64,000 nucleotides of DNA from Acidocella sp. (lineage in GTDB: Bacteria; Pseudomonadota; Alphaproteobacteria; Acetobacterales; Acetobacteraceae). Every line of letters starts with the position of its first letter. The first letter of the stretch is position 1. The DNA lies in NCBI RefSeq assembly GCF_027352905.1, contig NZ_DAIEIF010000035.1:1-64000 (forward strand), read 5' to 3'. A program made the translations under genes and the position numbers. Under the pieces are notes generated by a model. It ran no database searches and was not told where the DNA came from. It saw nothing but the letters and a program-made list of their open reading frames with translations. This document shows, piece after piece, positions 27,101-35,783 of this stretch.

Positions 27101-28680
27101 CCCGGCTGCGGCACGCCACGCCCGGCGTCACCCTCATCTCGCCGCCGCCGCATCACGACATCTATTCCATCGAGGATCTCGCCCAGCTCATCTATGATCT
27201 CAAGCAGATCAATCCGCGCGCCACGGTCTGCGTGAAGCTGGTGGCGCGCTCGGGCATCGGCACCATCGCGGCGGGGGTCGCCAAGGCCAAGGCGGATGCG
27301 ATTCTCGTCTCTGGCCATGTCGGCGGCACCGGGGCCTCGCCGCAATCCTCGGTGAAATATGCCGGGCTGCCCTGGGAGATGGGGCTGTCCGAGGCGCACC
27401 AGGTGCTGATGCTCAACCGGCTGCGCCACCAGGTGGTGCTGCGCACCGATGGCGGCATCAAGACCGGGCGGGACGTGGTGATCGCCGCCATGCTGGGGGC
27501 GGAGGAATTCGGCATCGGCACGGCCTCGCTCGTCGCCATGGGCTGCATCATGGTCCGGCAATGCCATTCCAACACCTGCCCGGTGGGCATTTGCACCCAG
27601 GATGACAAGCTGCGGGAGAAATTCGAGGGCACGCCCGAGAAGGTCATCAATCTATTCTCCTTCGTGGCGGAGGAGGTGCGCGAAATTCTCGCCTCGCTCG
27701 GCTTTCGCAAGCTGGAGGAGGTGATCGGCCGCACCGATCTGCTGCATCAGGTCTCGCGCGGAGCGGAATATCTGGACGATCTCGACCTCAACCCCATTCT
27801 GGCCCAGGCCGATCCGGGGCCCTATGCCCGGCATTGCACCCGGCAGGGCCGCAACGAGGTGCCAGAGACGCTGGACGCGCAGATGATCGAGGACGCCGCG
27901 CCCTTCTTCCAAAATGGCGAGCGGATGCAGTTGCAATATAATATCCGCAACACCCACCGCGCCATCGGCACCAAATTCAGTTCGCAGATCGTCGCCCGCT
28001 ACCGCAAGGTCAAGCTCCAGCCCGACCATGTCACGGTGCGCCTGCGCGGCTCCGCCGGACAATCGCTGGGCGCCTTCGCGGTGAACGGGCTGAAGCTCGA
28101 GGTGCTGGGCGATGCCAATGATTACGTCGGCAAGGGGCTGTCCGGCGGCACCATCGTGGTGCGCACCGGCCCGTCCTCCCGGCTCAAGACCAATGAGAAC
28201 ACCATCATCGGCAACACGGTGCTCTACGGCGCCACCTCCGGGGCGCTGTTCGCGGCGGGCCGGGCGGGCGAGCGTTTCGCCGTGCGCAATTCCGGCGCCA
28301 CCGCCGTGGTCGAGGGCGCGGGCTCCAATGCCTGCGAGTACATGACCGGGGGCACGGTGGTCATACTCGGCGGGGTGGGTGATAATTTCGGCGCGGGTTT
28401 CACCGGCGGCATGGCATTCGTTTACGACCGCGCACGCCTCTTCGAGAAACGGCTGAATCCGGAGACGCTGCATTGGCAGCGCCTCGACTCCGCCTATTGG
28501 GAAAATGTGCTGAAAACCCTCATCGCCCGCCATGTCGCGGAAACGGAGAGCCGCTACGCCGCCACCTTGCTGAATGATTGGGGGCGCGAGGCGGCGCATT
28601 TCTGGCAAGTGGTCCCCACGGAATACGTGAAATATCTGCCCGCCGGGCTGAGCGATGAAAGCGAGGCGGCGCGCGCCTGA
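24139..28680 (+). CDS. gltB: Glutamate synthase large subunit
   Basis: 1513 aa; HDACGVGLVAALDG N-terminal nucleophile Cys, FMN/Fe-S region VRQCHSNTCPVGICTQD, C-terminal GXG repeats. Confidence 0.97.
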   Translation: MSHAIPETAPQFLAAWQANTAALRQTYHPGQEHDACGVGLVAALDGQRRRDIVQAGIDALKAVWHRGAVDADGKTGDGAGIHIEIPQDFFAAEIKRGGDRLREGAIAVGMVFLPKTDLGAQERCRQIVEAEILNFGYRIYGWRQVPINVECIGEKANATRPEIEQIMLWNARGIPDEDFERELYIIRRKIEKAAIEAQVDELYICSLSCRSIVYKGMFLAESLTRFYPDLLDERFISRFAIYHQRYSTNTFPTWRLAQPFRMLAHNGEINTLAGNVNWMKSHETRLAAEGLDEFLDYVKPVVQSGGSDTAALDNVFELLVRAGRDAPMAKTLMIPPALGADATMPLAHRNLFAYCNAVMEPWDGPAAVAATDGRFVIAGLDRNGLRPLRYSITRNQMLIVGSETGMVKLDEENIVEKGAVGPGQTIAVDLDEAKFYHDGEVKDMLAARQDFAAWVKRITVIDHIVKTDAPEPVRLDGEGLRRRQLAVGFSLEDMELILHPMVESAQEAVGSMGDDAPLAVLSGRYRGLHHYFRQSFSQVTNPAIDSLRETRVMSLKTRLGNLGNVLDENEEQCDLLQLESPVLSTAEFEAMRRTMGASACVVDATFKVANGEGGLRRAIERIRREAEEGVRAGCTHVILTDEAMSPERAPIPMILATGAVHTHLVRQSLRTFTSLNVRSAECLDVHYFAVLVGVGATTVNAYLAQECIADRHARGLFGALSLKDCVARYKKAVDKGLLKVMSKLGISVISSYRGGYNFEAVGLSRALVGEFFPGMPSRISGIGLPGIAHKVLELHANAWSGNIVPLDVGGLYRLRRTGEAHAFDDNAVHLLQSAVATGSYRIFRKYSETVRRQRPIALRDLLDFRKDGLTPISVDEVESITSIRKRLLAPGISLGALSPEAHETLSIAMNRIGARSDSGEGGEDPARAEPRPNGDNASSAIKQIASGRFGVTAEYLNDCNEIEIKVAQGAKPGEGGQLPGFKVTELIARLRHATPGVTLISPPPHHDIYSIEDLAQLIYDLKQINPRATVCVKLVARSGIGTIAAGVAKAKADAILVSGHVGGTGASPQSSVKYAGLPWEMGLSEAHQVLMLNRLRHQVVLRTDGGIKTGRDVVIAAMLGAEEFGIGTASLVAMGCIMVRQCHSNTCPVGICTQDDKLREKFEGTPEKVINLFSFVAEEVREILASLGFRKLEEVIGRTDLLHQVSRGAEYLDDLDLNPILAQADPGPYARHCTRQGRNEVPETLDAQMIEDAAPFFQNGERMQLQYNIRNTHRAIGTKFSSQIVARYRKVKLQPDHVTVRLRGSAGQSLGAFAVNGLKLEVLGDANDYVGKGLSGGTIVVRTGPSSRLKTNENTIIGNTVLYGATSGALFAAGRAGERFAVRNSGATAVVEGAGSNACEYMTGGTVVILGGVGDNFGAGFTGGMAFVYDRARLFEKRLNPETLHWQRLDSAYWENVLKTLIARHVAETESRYAATLLNDWGREAAHFWQVVPTEYVKYLPAGLSDESEAARA

Positions 28681-28716
28681 CCAAAAGAGGCCGCCCGCGC
28701 GGGCGGCCTCTTTTGG
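28681..28716. terminator. Perfect 36-bp palindromic terminator, probably bidirectional
   Basis: ccaaaagaggccgcccgc|gcgggcggcctcttttgg directly after the gltB stop. Confidence 0.85.
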
Positions 28717-28746
28717 TGAAATTCACGCGGTGGCATAAAACGGGCC

Positions 28747-29415
28747 ATGCGAATCCTCTACCATCTCCCGCTCTCTCCCTTCTCGCGCAAGGTGCGGATG
28801 GTGCTCGCGGAAAAACGCCTGCCCTTCGAGTTGCGGGTGGAGAAGGTATGGGAGCGCCAGCCCAGCTATCTGGAACTCAACCCCGCCTGCACCGTGCCGA
28901 CCCTGGTGGAGGATAACGGCCTCGTCGTGCCGGATTCGCGGGTGATTTGCGAATATCTGGAGGAATCCTATCCCGACACCTCGCTGCTCAGCCGCTCACA
29001 GCCGGAGCGGGTGGAAACGCGGCGGCTCATCGCCTGGTTCGATGAGAAATTCTATGACGAGGTGGTGCGCAATCTCTATTGGGAGAAGCATCTCAAACCA
29101 CTGCTCAAGCTGGGCGCGCCGGATGCCAACGCCTTGCGCGCGGGCTATGCGAATTTGAAACAGCATCTGCTCTATATCGGCTGGCTGGCCGAGCATCGCC
29201 GCTGGCTGGCGGGTTCCGCCCTGTCCTTCGCGGATTTCGCCGCCGCCGCCATGCTCTCCACCCTCGATTTCATGGGCGATGTGGATTGGTCCGTCTCGCC
29301 CCCGGCCAAGGACTGGTATGCGCGCATCAAATCGCGCCCGTGTTTCCGCGCCATCCTCTCCGACCGCATCAGCGGCATGGCCTCGCCGCCCCATTACGCG
29401 GATTTGGATTTTTGA
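28747..29415 (+). CDS. Glutathione S-transferase family protein
   Basis: MRILYHLPLSPFSRKVRMVLAEKRLPFELRVEKVWERQP...VPDSRVICEYLEESYP. Confidence 0.9.
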   Translation: MRILYHLPLSPFSRKVRMVLAEKRLPFELRVEKVWERQPSYLELNPACTVPTLVEDNGLVVPDSRVICEYLEESYPDTSLLSRSQPERVETRRLIAWFDEKFYDEVVRNLYWEKHLKPLLKLGAPDANALRAGYANLKQHLLYIGWLAEHRRWLAGSALSFADFAAAAMLSTLDFMGDVDWSVSPPAKDWYARIKSRPCFRAILSDRISGMASPPHYADLDF

Positions 29416-29422
29416 CCTCGCC

Positions 29423-30835
29423 ATGACGGCCCTGACCGCCGGGCTGCGCGACGCCCTAGGGGCGGAGGCGGTGCTGACCAGCGCGGCGGAGCGCGCCCCT
29501 TATGAGCGCGATTGGCGCGGGCTGGTCAATAATCCGGCCCTGGCCGTGCTGCTGCCCCGTTCCCCGGAGCAGATCGCCGCCGCGGTGAAGCTCTGCGCCG
29601 CGCATGGCGCGCGCATCGTGCCGCAAGGCGGCAATACCAGCCTCGTCGCCGGAGGCGTGCCGGCGCCGGGCGGGGATCAGGTCATCATCTCGTTCTCCCG
29701 CCTGCGGGCGGTGCGTGGCATCGACCCGGCGGGCGACACGATCACCGTCGAGGCCGGGCTGACCCTGGCGGAATTGCAGGGGGAGGCCGCGCGGGCCGGG
29801 CGCTTTTTTCCGGTGAGCCTGGGCGCTGAGGGTACGGCGGAGATCGGCGGGGTCATTTCCACCAATGCGGGCGGCTTGCAGGTGCTCTCCTATGGCAATA
29901 TGCGCGCGCAGGTGCTGGGGCTGGAGGTGGTCCTGGCGGATGGCGCGATCTGGCATGGCCTCTCCGCCTTGCGCAAGGACAATACCGGCTACGACCTCAA
30001 ACAGCTTTTCATCGGCGCGGAGGGCACGCTCGGCCTCATCACCGCCGCCACGCTGAGGCTCTACCCGCCCATTGCCGCCCGGGCGGCGGCGCTGGCGGGC
30101 ATTACCACATTGGCGGCGGGGCTGGAGGTTTTCGCCACTCTGCGTCACGCCGCCGGACCAAGCCTGACCATGTGCGAGTTCTGCTCCGGCACGGCCCTGG
30201 CGCTCGGCGCCGCCCAACTGCCGGGCGCGCGCCTGCCCTTCGCCGCCCCGGCCTATCTGCTGGTGGAAATTTCAGCTCTGGCGGGCGGGCGCGAGCCCGG
30301 CGAGATATTGGAGGCGGTGCTGGCCGGGGAATTGGCGCAGGGCAGGGTGGGGGAGGCCGTCATCGCCCAGTCCGAGCGCGAGCGGCTGGATCTCATCGCC
30401 CTGCGCGAGGCGATTTCAGAAGGTGAGCTGCGCGCGGGCGGGGCGGTGAAACATGACATCGCCGTGCCGCTCAGCCGCCTGCCGGAGACGATCGCGGCGG
30501 TGGAGGCGCTGGTGGCGAGAAAATATCCGGGGTTCCGGCTCAATATTTTCGGCCATGTCGGCGACGGCAATCTGCATGTGAATGTCCTGCCGCCCCAGGG
30601 GCGGGGATTGGCGGAAATCGGCAGCATCAAGGCGGAAATCAGCGCCGATATCGAGGCGCTGGCGGTGCAGATGCATGGCAGCTTCTCGGCGGAGCACGGC
30701 ATCGGCCAGTTGCGCCTCTCCGCCATGGCTGCGCATAAATCGCCGGTCGAACTGGCGATGATGCGCGCCATCAAGCGGGCGTTTGACCCGGACGGCCTTT
30801 TCAACCCTGGCAAAACCATCCCGGAGACGACATGA
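29423..30835 (+). CDS. FAD-binding oxidase (GlcD / D-2-hydroxyacid dehydrogenase-like)
   Basis: GARIVPQGGNTSLVAGG, FGHVGDGNLHVNV, SFSAEHGIGQLR, FDPDGLFNPGK. Confidence 0.9.
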   Translation: MTALTAGLRDALGAEAVLTSAAERAPYERDWRGLVNNPALAVLLPRSPEQIAAAVKLCAAHGARIVPQGGNTSLVAGGVPAPGGDQVIISFSRLRAVRGIDPAGDTITVEAGLTLAELQGEAARAGRFFPVSLGAEGTAEIGGVISTNAGGLQVLSYGNMRAQVLGLEVVLADGAIWHGLSALRKDNTGYDLKQLFIGAEGTLGLITAATLRLYPPIAARAAALAGITTLAAGLEVFATLRHAAGPSLTMCEFCSGTALALGAAQLPGARLPFAAPAYLLVEISALAGGREPGEILEAVLAGELAQGRVGEAVIAQSERERLDLIALREAISEGELRAGGAVKHDIAVPLSRLPETIAAVEALVARKYPGFRLNIFGHVGDGNLHVNVLPPQGRGLAEIGSIKAEISADIEALAVQMHGSFSAEHGIGQLRLSAMAAHKSPVELAMMRAIKRAFDPDGLFNPGKTIPETT

Positions 30836-31269
30836 AGGACAGCAGGCCCGACCCTAAACTCGCGGATTTCACGTTCAAAACCTATGACAAGGTGCGCTAC
30901 GGGGACACGGACCGCCAGGGGCATGTCAACAACGCGGTCTTCGCGACCTTTCTGGAAAGCGGGCGGTGCGAATTTCTCGATCACGTGTTCGGCCCGGATT
31001 GGCGCAAGCAGGGCGGCAGCTTCGTCATCGTCCGGCTGGAGGTGGATTTCCGCGCCGAAATTTTCTGGCCGGGGCGGGTGGAAATCGGCACCTCGGTGAT
31101 GCGGGTGGGAACCAGCTCCTTGCGGACCTACCAGGCTCTGTTCCAGGGAGAAAAGCTGGTCGCCACGGCGGAAGGCGTGCTGGTGTTTCTGGATAGCGAT
31201 AAACGCTCCCGGCCTTTGCAGGCGCCGGAGCGGGAAAAGCTCAACGCGCTGATGCATCCTTGCGCATGA
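30832..31269 (+). CDS. Acyl-CoA thioesterase (hot-dog fold, 4HBT)
   Basis: VRYGDTDRQGHVNNAVFATFLESGRCEFL. Confidence 0.88.
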   Translation: MKDSRPDPKLADFTFKTYDKVRYGDTDRQGHVNNAVFATFLESGRCEFLDHVFGPDWRKQGGSFVIVRLEVDFRAEIFWPGRVEIGTSVMRVGTSSLRTYQALFQGEKLVATAEGVLVFLDSDKRSRPLQAPEREKLNALMHPCA

Positions 31270-31672
31270 GCCGGTGCGGGATGCCCGCGTCGAGAAATTC
31301 CGGCCCTTCCGCGGCATAACCCAGGGTTTCATAAAAGCCGATCGCGTGGGTCTGGGCGTCGAGGAGAAAAACGCGGCCCTGGGTTTCGGCCTCGATGCCC
31401 CGCATGAGACTCTTTCCGATCCCGCGCCGCCGCCAGGGCGCCGCCACCGCGACCCGCCCGATTTTCCAAACTCCCGGCGCTTTTTCCACGGCGCGGGCGG
31501 TGCCCACGGCGTCATCTCCATGCAACGCCAGCACATGCAGCGCGGTCTCGTCCAGCGCGTCCAGCTCTTGATCCGCGGGCACGCCCTGCTCGGCCACGAA
31601 CACCGCGAAGCGAAGCTTGAGACAAGCCGCCAGTTCAGCCGAACCGGGAACCGCCCGCACTACCCGGATCAC
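31241..31672 (-). CDS. GNAT-family N-acetyltransferase
   Basis: LRFAVFVAEQGVPADQELDALD...KIGRVAVAAPWRRRGIGKSLMRGIE. Confidence 0.88.
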   Translation of the reverse strand: MIRVVRAVPGSAELAACLKLRFAVFVAEQGVPADQELDALDETALHVLALHGDDAVGTARAVEKAPGVWKIGRVAVAAPWRRRGIGKSLMRGIEAETQGRVFLLDAQTHAIGFYETLGYAAEGPEFLDAGIPHRLMRKDASAR

Positions 31673-33237
31673 TGGATGACGAGACCGATGATGGTGGATT
31701 GGGGCGGCATGGCGGGGTCTAGCGTGGGCCAGCGCGTCGCTGGCTGGACGAAGCTCGCCTCCGGCGTGGCGCCAGGATGGCGTATGGAACCGAAGGCGGT
31801 TTTGGTATTGGCATCGAAGGCCGCCCCGCCCGCCGCCGCACCCACCGGCGCGAGATAGGCACAGGCCACCGCCCCGCGCGCCGGCCCTGCCGCCTGCATG
31901 ATGAAATACCCGTCGGCGGTCCGCGTGGTCTGGCCGCGCTGATCGGTGCCGATCCAGAGATTGCCGGCCGGGTCCACCGCCAGGCTGCGCGGCTTGCGCA
32001 GCCAGGCCTGGCTGCCCGGACCGTATCGGGTGCCAGGCGCGCTGGCCGGGTCGCCCGCCACCAGCGCCAGGCTGGCGGGAAAATGGCGGGCGCTGGCATC
32101 GCCGCCGGGCAGGGTGAACTGGACGATGTGGCCATCATCGTTTCCGGCGCGCGGGTTGAGCGCGTCGGCCACGCCGCGTGCCGGGTTGCCGCCGCAGGCG
32201 AGATAAAGCGTCATGCCATCCTGGCTGAGCGCCAGCCCGCCCGGCGCGTCGAAGCGCTCGCCCCCGGCATTGGCCGCCGCCCCCGCCAGCCCGACCAGCG
32301 AGGCCAGATCGTTGGGTAGATCCACCCAGTCGATGCCGTCCGTATTCAGCGTGGCCACGGCGAGCGTGCCCGTATCCAGGGCGGTGCCATCGCCGGTATT
32401 GGCGGCCGCGACAAAACGGAACAGCAGGCCCGCCGGATCGTCCTGGGTGAAGAAAACCACTGGCCGTCCGTCCCGGGCGGCGGTCGCCAGAAGTCCGGCC
32501 CGGGCCAGACGGCCGAGCCCGGTCCGCTTGATGGGAATGAATAAAGGGTTCAACGCGTCGAGCTCCACCACCCAGCCGTAACGCGCGGCATGGGTGGGGT
32601 CTTCATAGCCGAGGCCGAGCCCCGCCAAACGGGAGAGCCAAGGAGTGGCGTCGCCCTCGGCCAGGAGAATATTGCCCCAGGGCGCGACCCCGCCGCCCTG
32701 CACCGCCACCAGGCCCAGCGCTGTGCCCCCCAGCGGTCCGGCGGCGGGGCCCGAGAACTGGCAGAAGGCGTCATCAGCGAGGCGGCGGGTCTGGTAGCCG
32801 CCCACCGCCGTCACCCAGCGCCCGGAGAGATATTCGAGATCGGCGATGGTGACACCCTGCTCGCGTCCCGCCACGGCGGGGTTGTCCGCCCCATCCGGAA
32901 ACAGCATGCGCGCCGGAGCGGTGGGGTTGGCCAGCACCATCACCAGCCGGGCGATACCGTCCTGGGCGGGGGGCGGCGTGATCAGCGCCGCGATGGACAT
33001 ATCATAGGCAAACTGGGTGTTCGCCTGGTCAATGGTCAGCGCGTTGGGCTGAAAGGGCGGGGCGTCTGGCTGGAGCATGTCTCCCCAGCGGGCGATGACC
33101 AGGCGGGAAAAGCCGGGCCCGGGCCTGTCATCCAGCGCCGGGGCTTGCGGCCCGGCGGGCTGCGTCTGCGCGCGCAGGCCCGCCGGGGTCACCGCCCAAG
33201 CGGCGGCCCCGGCCAGAAGCAAGGGACGCCGGCGCAT
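31669..33237 (-). CDS. PhoX-like (DUF839) secreted phosphatase
   Basis: MRRRPLLLAGAAAWAV leader; APWGNILLAEGDATPWLSRL, YGWVVELD, RKPRSLAVDPAGNLWIGTD. Confidence 0.75.
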   Translation of the reverse strand: MRRRPLLLAGAAAWAVTPAGLRAQTQPAGPQAPALDDRPGPGFSRLVIARWGDMLQPDAPPFQPNALTIDQANTQFAYDMSIAALITPPPAQDGIARLVMVLANPTAPARMLFPDGADNPAVAGREQGVTIADLEYLSGRWVTAVGGYQTRRLADDAFCQFSGPAAGPLGGTALGLVAVQGGGVAPWGNILLAEGDATPWLSRLAGLGLGYEDPTHAARYGWVVELDALNPLFIPIKRTGLGRLARAGLLATAARDGRPVVFFTQDDPAGLLFRFVAAANTGDGTALDTGTLAVATLNTDGIDWVDLPNDLASLVGLAGAAANAGGERFDAPGGLALSQDGMTLYLACGGNPARGVADALNPRAGNDDGHIVQFTLPGGDASARHFPASLALVAGDPASAPGTRYGPGSQAWLRKPRSLAVDPAGNLWIGTDQRGQTTRTADGYFIMQAAGPARGAVACAYLAPVGAAAGGAAFDANTKTAFGSIRHPGATPEASFVQPATRWPTLDPAMPPQSTIIGLVIQ

Positions 33238-33238
33238 C

Positions 33239-33769
33239 TTAGAAGCTCGAACTGCCGAAGCTGCCCGCCGGGCTGCTGCCCAGCGCGCCCGAGCCGTAAT
33301 TGCCGGAGGTGTCGGAGGCCGCGCCCAGCGGGTTGTAGCTGCCGACGCCGCCAATGATCTGCTGGATCAGGCTGGCATTACCGCCGGGCACCGGCGTGGT
33401 CTTGCCATCCATCTCCACGGGCAATGCCTGGGAGAGAGAGCGGCGCGTGACGGATTTGAAACTGCCGTCATTGTTAAAGGTGACGACCACCACGCTTTGT
33501 TTTTTCAGGCCCTCGGTATTGGCGATGCGCATCTTAGTGATTTGCGCGACGTAGACCCAGTTATTCGAGTCGAACTGCTCAACGAAGGTGGGCGGGCCGA
33601 GCAGCGCCTGCACATCCGCCTGCTGGGACACGCCGGGGGTGAGCTGCTTGAGATCGTTGTCGGAGAGCGCGATGCCGCGATAATGCGGTGAATCGGAGAA
33701 GATGGCGCAGCCGGGCAGACCCAGCATGGCAAAGAGGAGCAGGCTACGGGACAGCTTGAGCGGGCGCAC
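33239..33769 (-). CDS. bamE: Outer-membrane assembly lipoprotein BamE/SmpA
   Basis: Lipobox LGLPGC; LTPGVSQQADVQALLGPPTF...NNWVYVAQ. Confidence 0.85.
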   Translation of the reverse strand: MRPLKLSRSLLLFAMLGLPGCAIFSDSPHYRGIALSDNDLKQLTPGVSQQADVQALLGPPTFVEQFDSNNWVYVAQITKMRIANTEGLKKQSVVVVTFNNDGSFKSVTRRSLSQALPVEMDGKTTPVPGGNASLIQQIIGGVGSYNPLGAASDTSGNYGSGALGSSPAGSFGSSSF

Positions 33770-33804
33770 GCGGTGATCCTCGTTTTGGGGCGATTATCGT
33801 CCGG

Positions 33805-34380
33805 TTGCGTCTCACGGCAGGGGCTTTCCTGTCAATGAGGTCCCTCTATATTGCATGGATGCAGGAAGAATTGAGTCATCTCGTCCGCGCCGCCTCCGTC
33901 AAGGAGCAGCCGCAAGATCATGTCGTCACCGCCAATGCCGGGGAGCGCGCCGCTTTGGCCGCGCGTTTCGGCCTGCCCGCCATCTCCCGCCTGGAAGGAC
34001 AATTCCGGCTGCGGCACGAGCATGGCGGCGTCCTTGCCGCGGCGCTCGCCCTGGAGGCGTGCGTGACCCAGATCTGCGTGGTGACGCTGGACCCGTTCGA
34101 GGCGGAGATTAGCACCCAGGCCGAGCTTCGCTTCGTGCCGGCGGCGGCGCCGGAGGCCGCCGCGGATGAGGAGGAGATGACCCCCGATGCCCTCGATGCG
34201 CCGGATGAAATTCCCTATGCGGGGGAGTTCATAGATCTGGGCGCCGCCCTGGCCGAGGAATTGGCGCTCGCCCTCGACCCGTATCCTCGCAAGCCGGGCG
34301 CGCAATTGCCGGAGGAGGCCACGGACCTGGGCGCGCACCCCTTCGCCGCGCTGGCCGCCCGGCGGCGCCCGCCCGAATGA
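33805..34380 (+). CDS. yceD: YceD/DUF177 family protein
   Basis: LALEACVTQICVVTLDPFEAEISTQAELRF; directly upstream of rpmF. Start may be a later Met (33859). Confidence 0.85.
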   Translation: MRLTAGAFLSMRSLYIAWMQEELSHLVRAASVKEQPQDHVVTANAGERAALAARFGLPAISRLEGQFRLRHEHGGVLAAALALEACVTQICVVTLDPFEAEISTQAELRFVPAAAPEAAADEEEMTPDALDAPDEIPYAGEFIDLGAALAEELALALDPYPRKPGAQLPEEATDLGAHPFAALAARRRPPE

Positions 34381-34392
34381 GCCGAAGCCACG

Positions 34393-34490
34393 GGGAACAG
34401 CCATGACTTGCGGCGCGCGTCGGGCTCTGCTACGCGGCGCCTTCCATCTGTCAGACCGTTTCCATAAGGCGTTGTATCATGGCTGTTCCC
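34393..34490 (+). promoter_or_regulatory. Candidate structured RNA leader at the rpmF start codon
   Basis: GGGAACAGCCATGA (34393-34406) and TCATGGCTGTTCCC (34477-34490) form a perfect 14-bp inverted repeat enclosing a further GC-rich hairpin. Confidence 0.6.
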
Positions 34491-34682
34491 AAGAAGAAAA
34501 CTTCCCCGTCGCGAGCGGGCATGCGCCGGAGCCACCAGGCGCTCACCGCCCAGGCTCACGCGGAATGCTCCAATTGCGGCGAGCTGAAGCGCCCGCACCA
34601 TGTCTGCGTCCATTGCGGCCATTATGACGGGCGCGAGGTCGTTGGCGCCGGCAAGGAAGCCAAGGGCGTCGTTCGCGTCTGA
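34479..34682 (+). CDS. rpmF: 50S ribosomal protein L32
   Basis: [22 protein letters not shown]...[25 protein letters not shown]. Confidence 0.97.
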   Translation: MAVPKKKTSPSRAGMRRSHQALTAQAHAECSNCGELKRPHHVCVHCGHYDGREVVGAGKEAKGVVRV

Positions 34683-34730
34683 GCCTCTCTCGCGCGGCGC
34701 CGCCAGTGAACCACCCGGAACAGGGGTAAA

Positions 34731-35783
34731 ATGAGCCAGAGCCGTACACTGGCGGTGGATGCCATGGGAGGCGACCACGCTCCGGACGCGATTATCGCCG
34801 GTCTGGACATTGCCGCGGAGCGCCAGCCGCAAGCTTTTTTTCTCATATTCGGGGATGAGGCCCGGCTCGCGCCCCTGTTGGGCGCCTCGCGGCGGCTCGC
34901 CGGGCGGTATGAGCTGCGGCATTGCGCCGAAATCATCACCGGCGACATGAAACCCACAGTGGGGCTGCGGCTGCGCGATTCCTCGATGCGCCGCGCCATA
35001 GACGCGGTGGTGGCGGGCGAGGCGCAAGGCGTCGTCTCCGCCGGCAATACCGGGGCGCTGCTGGCGCTTTCCAAAATCGTCCTTAAAACATTGAAGGGGC
35101 TGGATCGCCCCGCCATGGCCGCCACCGTCCCTTGCCTGAAAGGGGATGTGGTGATGCTCGATCTCGGCCTGAACGTGGTCTATGACGCGCGCAACCTTGT
35201 CGAATTCGCCCTGATGGGCATCGCCTTCGCCCGCACCGTGCTCGGCCTGCCCGCGCCCAGTTTCGGCCTGCTCAATATCGGCTCCGAGGAAGGCAAGGGC
35301 GACGACACGCTGCGCGCCGCCGCCGCCATGTTGCGGGCGAGCCCGGCCGCCAAGCAATTTTACGGTTTCGTCGAGGGTCACGACATCGCCGCCGGCACCG
35401 TGGATGTGGTTGTAACCGACGGATTCACGGGTAATGTCGCGCTCAAGACCGGCGAGGGCGCGCTTAAGATGATGGCCGATCTGCTTCGCCAGGTCTTTAG
35501 TGCTGGTCCCTTCGCCAAGCTCGGCTATCTCTTCGCGCGCGGGGCGCTGCGGCGGCTGCGCGAGACGCTGGACCCCAACCGTTATAATGGCGCGGTGCTG
35601 TTGGGGCTGAACGGCGTGGTGGTGAAATCCCATGGCGGCACGGACGCGCTGGGTTTTGCCCATGCGGTGGAGGTGGCCATGGACATGCTCGCCAATGATT
35701 TCAACACCTATATCGCCGAGGCGCTCGCGGCGATGGACCAGGCCCTTCTTTCCGGCGAGGCGGTGATCCAGACCAATGGCTGA
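34731..35783 (+). CDS. plsX: Phosphate acyltransferase PlsX
   Basis: LAVDAMGGDHAPDAII...VSAGNTGALLALSK. Confidence 0.96.
   Translation: MSQSRTLAVDAMGGDHAPDAIIAGLDIAAERQPQAFFLIFGDEARLAPLLGASRRLAGRYELRHCAEIITGDMKPTVGLRLRDSSMRRAIDAVVAGEAQGVVSAGNTGALLALSKIVLKTLKGLDRPAMAATVPCLKGDVVMLDLGLNVVYDARNLVEFALMGIAFARTVLGLPAPSFGLLNIGSEEGKGDDTLRAAAAMLRASPAAKQFYGFVEGHDIAAGTVDVVVTDGFTGNVALKTGEGALKMMADLLRQVFSAGPFAKLGYLFARGALRRLRETLDPNRYNGAVLLGLNGVVVKSHGGTDALGFAHAVEVAMDMLANDFNTYIAEALAAMDQALLSGEAVIQTNG

Noticed and set aside
23653-27567. 1304-aa minus-strand ORF opposite gltDB
   Set aside because: Antisense to highly conserved gltD and gltB; Asp/His/Arg/Gly-rich composition typical of frame artefacts in high-GC DNA; no family motif.
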